A DNA stretch of 7,924 bases from SAR324 cluster bacterium (lineage in GTDB: Bacteria; SAR324; JACQKK01). Numbering within the stretch: position 1 is the first letter of the stretch; every line of letters starts with the position of its first letter. Below the pieces are notes generated by a model that saw only the letters and a list, made by a program, of their open reading frames with translations, was not told where the DNA came from and did no database searches. The translations under genes were made by a program, and so were the position numbers. This document shows, one piece after another, positions 6,562-7,924 of the stretch. Where the stretch lies: assembly GCA_027296185.1 (NCBI GenBank), contig JAPUJL010000212.1, positions 1-7,924 on the forward strand, written 5' to 3'.

Positions 6562-6821
6562 ACCGCCGGCGCCCCGGCGTGCAGTCCGCGGAATGCTGGC
6601 GGAATCGGGCCGAACGGCCCCGCGGCTCCGCGGCCCACTGTGAAGATACCCCGGCGCCCTCAAGAAAACGGAGAGGATGCCGATATCGGTAGCACAGCCT
6701 CCTGTTCAGGCGGAGACCCGACCGGGACGGGAAGCCCAAGGTGCGGCACGGGCAGAGAGAGGTCCGGGAACCGGGTTAGGGCAGCGAACCGATCGGGCGA
6801 AGGCCCGGGTGTGAGGGACAG
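6562..6821 (+). other. 260-bp GC-rich, hairpin-rich spacer or leader
   Basis: No convincing coding frame fills this gap. It contains several short perfect inverted repeats: 6564-6579, 6607-6620 (GGGCC/GGCCC, loop GAAC), CCGCGG twice at about 6619-6632, and 6794-6807 (CGGGC/GCCCG, loop GAAG) just before the ribosome binding site of the next gene. A frame from GTG 6640 to TGA 6825 overlaps the next start codon, but its Gly/Arg/Ser-rich peptide looks non-coding. It could be a structured 5' leader of the membrane-protein gene, or plain GC-rich spacer. Confidence 0.45.
6564..6579 (+). other. Hairpin immediately after the TPR gene stop codon
   Basis: CGCCGG / CCGGCG forms a perfect 6-bp stem with loop CGCC, starting two bases after the TGA. 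No T-tract follows, so it is not a standard intrinsic terminator. It could protect the 3' end of the transcript or assist factor-dependent termination. Confidence 0.4.
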
Positions 6822-7751
6822 ATGAACGGTAGCCAATCCGCGAAAATTTACATGGTGGCCATGCTGGCCTTGCTGACCGCGCTGTTGGTGGGTGCGGTCT
6901 TCTTCCTGGCCGGCATGCAATCGAGCAGCTACCTGGTCTCCAACGGAGCCGAGTACTCGCTGCAGTTCATCGACCAGCCCCGCTACGAGTGGCACCTGAT
7001 GGGCCTCGTGTACTCCGCGGTGTTTCTGCTGGCCAGCCTGTGCCTGCTGGCGATTGTCGCCATTCCGGACGAGCGCACCCTGGCCGCGTTCCGCCGCGTA
7101 CCCGTCCCGCCCCAGCCTCGGCGGCGCCGAGGACCGGCGGTGACGCCGGAAGCGCTGGCGGAAGCCGCCGCTCCGCTACGGGAAGCGCCGCCTCCACCGG
7201 CCGCCCCGCCGGCGCCTTCACCGGCCGCCCCGCCGGCGGCTCCAGCGCCTCCCGAACCGGGGGCGCCCGTGGCGCCTGTGGCGGCAGAAGCGCCAGCGGT
7301 GCCGACCGCGACCGAGGCCGCGGCGCCGGTGCAGCCGCCTCCCGCCCGGCCCACGTCGGCGCCAGACGTTCCTGTGGACGAGGCGGTGCAGCAGGAAGCG
7401 GAGCCGGAAATTTCGGCGGCCGACCTCCCCGAGGACAGCCCCGACATCTCGGGGGAGGAGGACGTGGTTTACGGCAACGGGCCGGTGACGGAGGAATCGA
7501 TATTCGATTTCATCCAGAACTACCCGGACAGCGCCGTGAAGTTCCTCTACCGCAAGAACCTGGACAACCGGCCCCTGCCACCGATCGAGGAAGACATCTA
7601 CCAGCGGTGGGAACGGCGCGGCATGAGCCGCGGCAAGGTGCGGCAATTGGTGTTGGAACTGATGGAATGGGAGCGGCTGCCTGACGACTTCCCACACTCC
7701 ATCTGGATGCGCATCCGCGACCGCATCTACGACCTGCAATCCCGCGTCTAA
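6822..7751 (+). CDS. Two-TM membrane protein with Pro/Ala linker and charged C-terminal domain
   Basis: I do not recognise this 309-residue protein. Residues about 9-31 (MVAMLALLTALLVGAVFFLA core) and about 59-81 (MGLVYSAVFLLASLCLLAIV core) are membrane segments, joined by a short loop of about 27 residues. The Arg-rich stretch at 91-103 after the second segment predicts that both ends face the cytoplasm. Residues about 94-180 form a Pro/Ala-rich, probably disordered linker with a tandem duplication. Residues about 185-215 are acidic. The C-terminal domain (about 220-309) is a compact charged unit with FDFIQNYPDSAVKFLYRKN, IEEDIYQRWERRGMSRGKVR and WMRIRDRIYDL segments. The layout suggests a membrane anchor presenting a cytoplasmic domain on a flexible tether. 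The ATG at 6822 is supported by GAGGG ending four bases upstream. The TPR-like gene upstream on the same strand could encode a partner, but this is inference. Confidence 0.88.
   Translation: MNGSQSAKIYMVAMLALLTALLVGAVFFLAGMQSSSYLVSNGAEYSLQFIDQPRYEWHLMGLVYSAVFLLASLCLLAIVAIPDERTLAAFRRVPVPPQPRRRRGPAVTPEALAEAAAPLREAPPPPAAPPAPSPAAPPAAPAPPEPGAPVAPVAAEAPAVPTATEAAAPVQPPPARPTSAPDVPVDEAVQQEAEPEISAADLPEDSPDISGEEDVVYGNGPVTEESIFDFIQNYPDSAVKFLYRKNLDNRPLPPIEEDIYQRWERRGMSRGKVRQLVLELMEWERLPDDFPHSIWMRIRDRIYDLQSRV
7191..7238 (+). repeat. 24-bp in-frame tandem duplication in the linker
   Basis: Bases 7191-7214 and 7215-7238 are two adjacent copies of a 24-bp unit that differ at only one base (C at 7194, T at 7218). 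They encode PPPAAPPA and PSPAAPPA, so the reading frame is kept. The near identity, including third positions, points to recent duplication rather than convergent Pro/Ala codons. Confidence 0.9.
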
Positions 7752-7796
7752 GCACTGGGAGAGGGTTCCACCGCTTCCCGATTGCGGTGCGGTGCG

Positions 7797-7924
7797 TCAC
7801 GACCCCTTCCAACTCAGAATGGCCTGCCGCTCCCGAGAGGTGAGTGGCGTGGCGTACTCCTTCGGCATCAGCCCGGACGACACCTGCAGCTTAATGTCCG
7901 CCAGCCGGTCGGCGGCGCCGTCGA
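7797..7924 (-). CDS. 3' end of a gene, possible c-type cytochrome tail (partial)
   Basis: One minus-strand frame runs open from the right edge to a TGA at 7797-7799, giving 41 residues. The other two minus frames are stopped early. The tail includes IKLQVSSGLMPKEY and then TSRERQAILSWKGS. A Met-Pro followed by a short loop and a final helix beginning with Thr/Ser-x-x-Glu-Arg-Gln-Ala-Ile-Leu-x-Trp is the pattern seen at the end of many cytochrome c or haem-binding domains, where the Met is the distal haem ligand. The CxxCH motif would lie outside the window, so the call is tentative. It converges with the membrane-protein gene over 45 bp. An inverted repeat CACCGC/GCGGTG (7769-7789) lies between the two genes and has no T-tract. 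Confidence 0.6.
   Translation of the reverse strand, partial: DGAADRLADIKLQVSSGLMPKEYATPLTSRERQAILSWKGS

Noticed and set aside
6626..6645. CCCACTGTGA resembling the cobalamin riboswitch box
   Set aside because: The other conserved B12 elements are not in the right order or spacing around it, and the downstream gene shows no link to cobalamin.
6640..6825. GTG-started frame whose stop overlaps the next start (ATGA)
   Set aside because: The composition is Gly/Arg/Ser-rich like other non-coding GC-rich frames here, and no Shine-Dalgarno is present.
7769..7789. CACCGC/GCGGTG inverted repeat as a bidirectional terminator
   Set aside because: The stem is 6 bp with a 9-base loop, and no T-tract is found on either side.

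Overview
This is a GC-rich bacterial chromosomal window, roughly two thirds G+C by eye. It contains one tRNA gene, seven well-supported protein genes, one likely small gene and the 3' end of another gene. No insertion sequence, phage module, CRISPR array or plasmid gene is visible. Three things suggest a proteobacterium or a related Gram-negative lineage: an IHF-beta-type DNA-bending protein, a DsbA-family protein of the Cys-Ser-Trp-Cys type, and a sigma70-type promoter on the tRNA gene. An F420-type luciferase-like oxidoreductase and a bacterial deoxyhypusine-synthase-like protein are less typical of model gammaproteobacteria. The sequence alone does not settle the lineage.

Layout, left to right. 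Positions 1-162 show no convincing gene. Positions 163-334 are a complete minus-strand tRNA-Pro(GGG) unit with promoter, tRNA with encoded CCA, and intrinsic terminator. Divergent from it lies trpS (455-1429, +), followed 53 bp later by a deoxyhypusine-synthase-like gene (1483-2439, +). That gene converges on a DsbA-family oxidoreductase gene (2482-3165, -). After a 344-bp gap comes an ihfB-like gene (3510-3839, +), which converges on an LLM-class F420-type oxidoreductase gene (3937-4965, -). A small minus-strand gene (5159-5317) encodes 52 residues. After a 446-bp gap there is a TPR-like helical-repeat protein gene (5764-6561, +). A 260-bp hairpin-rich spacer follows, then a gene for a two-TM membrane protein with a long Pro/Ala linker and a charged C-terminal domain (6822-7751, +). 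The window ends in the 3' end of a minus-strand gene (7797-7924) whose tail resembles a c-type cytochrome C-terminus.

The genes do not form one pathway. Strand switches are frequent, so most genes are probably single transcription units. The possible co-transcribed pairs are trpS with the DHS-like gene, and the TPR gene with the membrane-protein gene. The points most worth pursuing are the DHS-like protein, which appears to have lost the catalytic lysine, and the unrecognised membrane protein with its in-frame 24-bp tandem duplication. The small ORF and the unusual start region of the TPR gene also deserve a check. I found no clear evidence of a new multi-gene system.
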